A stretch of DNA of 64,000 nt, taken from NCBI GenBank assembly GCA_013178015.1, contig JABLXR010000002.1:62001-126000 (forward strand), written 5' to 3'. Shown piece after piece: positions 63,152 through 64,000 of this stretch (position 1 is the stretch's first letter; each line of letters begins with the position of its first letter). The position numbers were made by a program, and so were the translations under genes. The notes beneath the pieces are model-generated. The model was given only the letters and a program-made list of their open reading frames with translations. It made no database searches and was not told the origin of the DNA. The DNA comes from Anaerolineae bacterium. Lineage in GTDB: Bacteria > Chloroflexota > Anaerolineae > DRVO01.

Positions 63152-63633
63152 GAACTAGCCACCTGGGCAGGGGCGTCCTCCTGGTAGCGGGTGGGGCACC
63201 GAAGCAGTATCTCATCCGCCTGGAAGCGACCATCCTCGTCCAGGCGACCCCGAACGATGGCCTGGGTGCGGTGTTGTAGGAGGTCGGGCTTCACGTCGCG
63301 ATAGACGATTTCGAGGCGGGGCGCGTTCGGGTCTCGGACTGCTGCGTCCAGCACCGCGGCGAGCCCGCCGGCGCGCTTCACCTCTTCCGGGTCTCCTGGG
63401 ACCTGGGCGATGGTGAAGCGGAGGACAGGCAGAGAAGGGTCGTACTGGATGGTGTCGCCCAGGACGGCACCGGAGACGGTGAAGCTGCGGTCGCCCGCCT
63501 CCTGCCCCATCTGGCGGAGCTCCTCGATAGTCATGAAGTAGCGGGCGCTGGATCCGGTGCTGTTGAGCATGAGGAATAGCGCGGCCGCGGCCACTAACAA
63601 TCCGGCAATCAGGTACTTAGTCTTGTCTGCCAT
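63148..63633 (-). CDS. ccmE: CcmE heme chaperone, CxxxY variant
   Basis: 161 residues. An N-terminal membrane helix (YLIAGLLVAAAALFLML), then the CcmE OB fold (FTVSGAVLGDTIQYDP, RLEIVYRDVKPDLLQHR, AIVRGRLDEDGRFQADEILL). The usual heme-binding HxxxY is replaced by CPTRY near 149-153. Variant CcmE with CxxxY is known in archaea and some bacteria that lack CcmH, and no ccmH occurs here. It overlaps ccmF by 4 nt and is the first gene of the operon. Confidence 0.92.
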   Translation of the reverse strand: MADKTKYLIAGLLVAAAALFLMLNSTGSSARYFMTIEELRQMGQEAGDRSFTVSGAVLGDTIQYDPSLPVLRFTIAQVPGDPEEVKRAGGLAAVLDAAVRDPNAPRLEIVYRDVKPDLLQHRTQAIVRGRLDEDGRFQADEILLRCPTRYQEDAPAQVASS

Positions 63634-63719
63634 TGCCTGTAACCAGCCTCAGCAGTAGGCACGGTGGAGTCCGCGCCAATGAGCTAACAGGGCGGGCGGG
63701 GCCACGCCGTGCCGGCATG

Positions 63720-63749
63720 ACGATACCAGCGAGCGGTAGGCCGTGTCAA
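63720..63749 (-). promoter_or_regulatory. candidate ccm operon promoter P1
   Basis: On the minus strand TTGACA (63749-63744), 18 bp spacer, TATCGT (63725-63720); about 80 nt leader to ccmE. Confidence 0.55.
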
Positions 63750-63799
63750 CAACCGGCGAGGCCAGCCACTCCACCCGACCCAATGTTCACCGCTCCGCT

Positions 63800-63829
63800 A
63801 TTGTATTCCTGGGCCGCCGCTAGGGCCAA
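63800..63829 (-). promoter_or_regulatory. candidate ccm operon promoter P2
   Basis: On the minus strand TTGGCC (63829-63824), 18 bp spacer, TACAAT (63805-63800), an alternative upstream start with about 160 nt leader. Confidence 0.45.
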
Positions 63830-63847
63830 TGCTGCGGGGGATGAGGC

Positions 63848-63942
63848 GTTGATAGAACCGCGATGCCGCTGAGGCTACGCTGATGTGCGTTGATCCTTCA
63901 TTGTGGGTTCTTTCTGATCAGCGGGGATCAGCGTTCTGTGGT
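63848..63942. repeat. convergent-end repeat, copy 3
   Basis: GATAGAACCGCGATG, CTACGCTGATGTGCGTTGATCC and CTGATCAGCGGGGATCAGCGTTCTG share the left and right words of the copies at 50391 and 57155. ACGCTGAT pairs with ATCAGCGT. Its right end holds the stop of the gene cut by the window edge. Confidence 0.72.
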
Positions 63943-64000
63943 GGGTGCCAGGGTCCAGATCTGATCCTCGCTGCCTATGGCGCAGGCCAGGCGGTAGCGG
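63928..64000 (-). CDS. C-terminal end of unknown protein, cut by window edge
   Basis: On the minus strand the frame runs from the right edge as RYRLACAIGSEDQIWTLAP and ends TTER, stop at 63928-63930. The last codons lie in the repeat. Only 23 residues are visible, so no family can be assigned. Confidence 0.45.
   Translation of the reverse strand, partial: RYRLACAIGSEDQIWTLAPTTER

Overview
The window is a high-GC, gene-dense bacterial chromosome segment. Several features suggest an uncultured Chloroflexota (Anaerolineae-like) genome: a MutL/ASKHA-like protein with an uncharacterised partner, a PspA operon with substrate-binding/vWA proteins, a J-domain protein ahead of gyrA, paired B12-binding radical SAM proteins, a variant cytochrome c maturation operon, and many intergenic repeats. 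This placement is an inference from gene content; no rRNA gene is present. Promoters seen here are sigma70-like, often TTGACC or TTGACA with an 18 bp spacer and TATAAT.

Layout. 1-5643: a gene cut by the left edge (MutL-like), a conserved protein, pspA, and two membrane-anchored substrate-binding-like proteins, the second fused to a vWA domain. 6140-8700: a glycosyltransferase and a polyprenyl-phosphate sugar transferase (exopolysaccharide). 9116-12384: purA, an FAD reductase and a cold-shock gene with a clear terminator. 12429-15217 (minus): TPR protein, dtd, MFS. 15794-22696 (plus): S1-domain protein, ftsK/spoIIIE, an IF-1-like protein, LysE, DUF72, then yebC-ruvC-ruvA. 23010-25643: GntR regulator, DUF4870 protein and an ABC-2 exporter. 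25627-31301 (minus): J-domain protein, gyrA, lipoprotein, pyrK, pyrD. 31795-34660 (minus): two tandem B12-binding radical SAM proteins. 35046-36069: cvpA-like gene, tRNA-Gly(GCC) and tRNA-Leu(TAG) behind a consensus promoter.

36212-43664 is a minus-strand type I restriction-modification island: hsdM, mntA, hepT (interrupted by an amber codon just before its catalytic motif), hsdS, a PBECR-like toxin candidate with a DUF2283 partner, hsdR and a YgjP-like peptidase. A decayed alcohol dehydrogenase fragment lies beside it. 44506-47790 holds a LuxR-type response regulator, a sensor kinase and a YbjQ-family gene. 47983-52389 holds a small conserved protein, a large repeat element, a PHP/DUF3604 protein and a KimA-like permease. 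53440-57154 is an overlapping four-gene operon (lipoprotein, PIG-L deacetylase, glycosyltransferase, six-hairpin glycosidase). 57225-63633 (minus) is a cytochrome c maturation operon in which ccmF is fused to a thioredoxin domain and CcmE carries CxxxY instead of HxxxY, with no ccmH. A last gene is cut by the right edge.

The intergenic DNA carries several repeat families: a MITE-like element with imperfect terminal inverted repeats and an expandable 66 bp internal unit, a GTAGGGGCAG/CTGCCCCTAC type inverted repeat, a GTCAYYCTGAAC array, and an ACGCTGATG/CATCAGCGT element at convergent gene ends that supplies stop codons to its neighbours.
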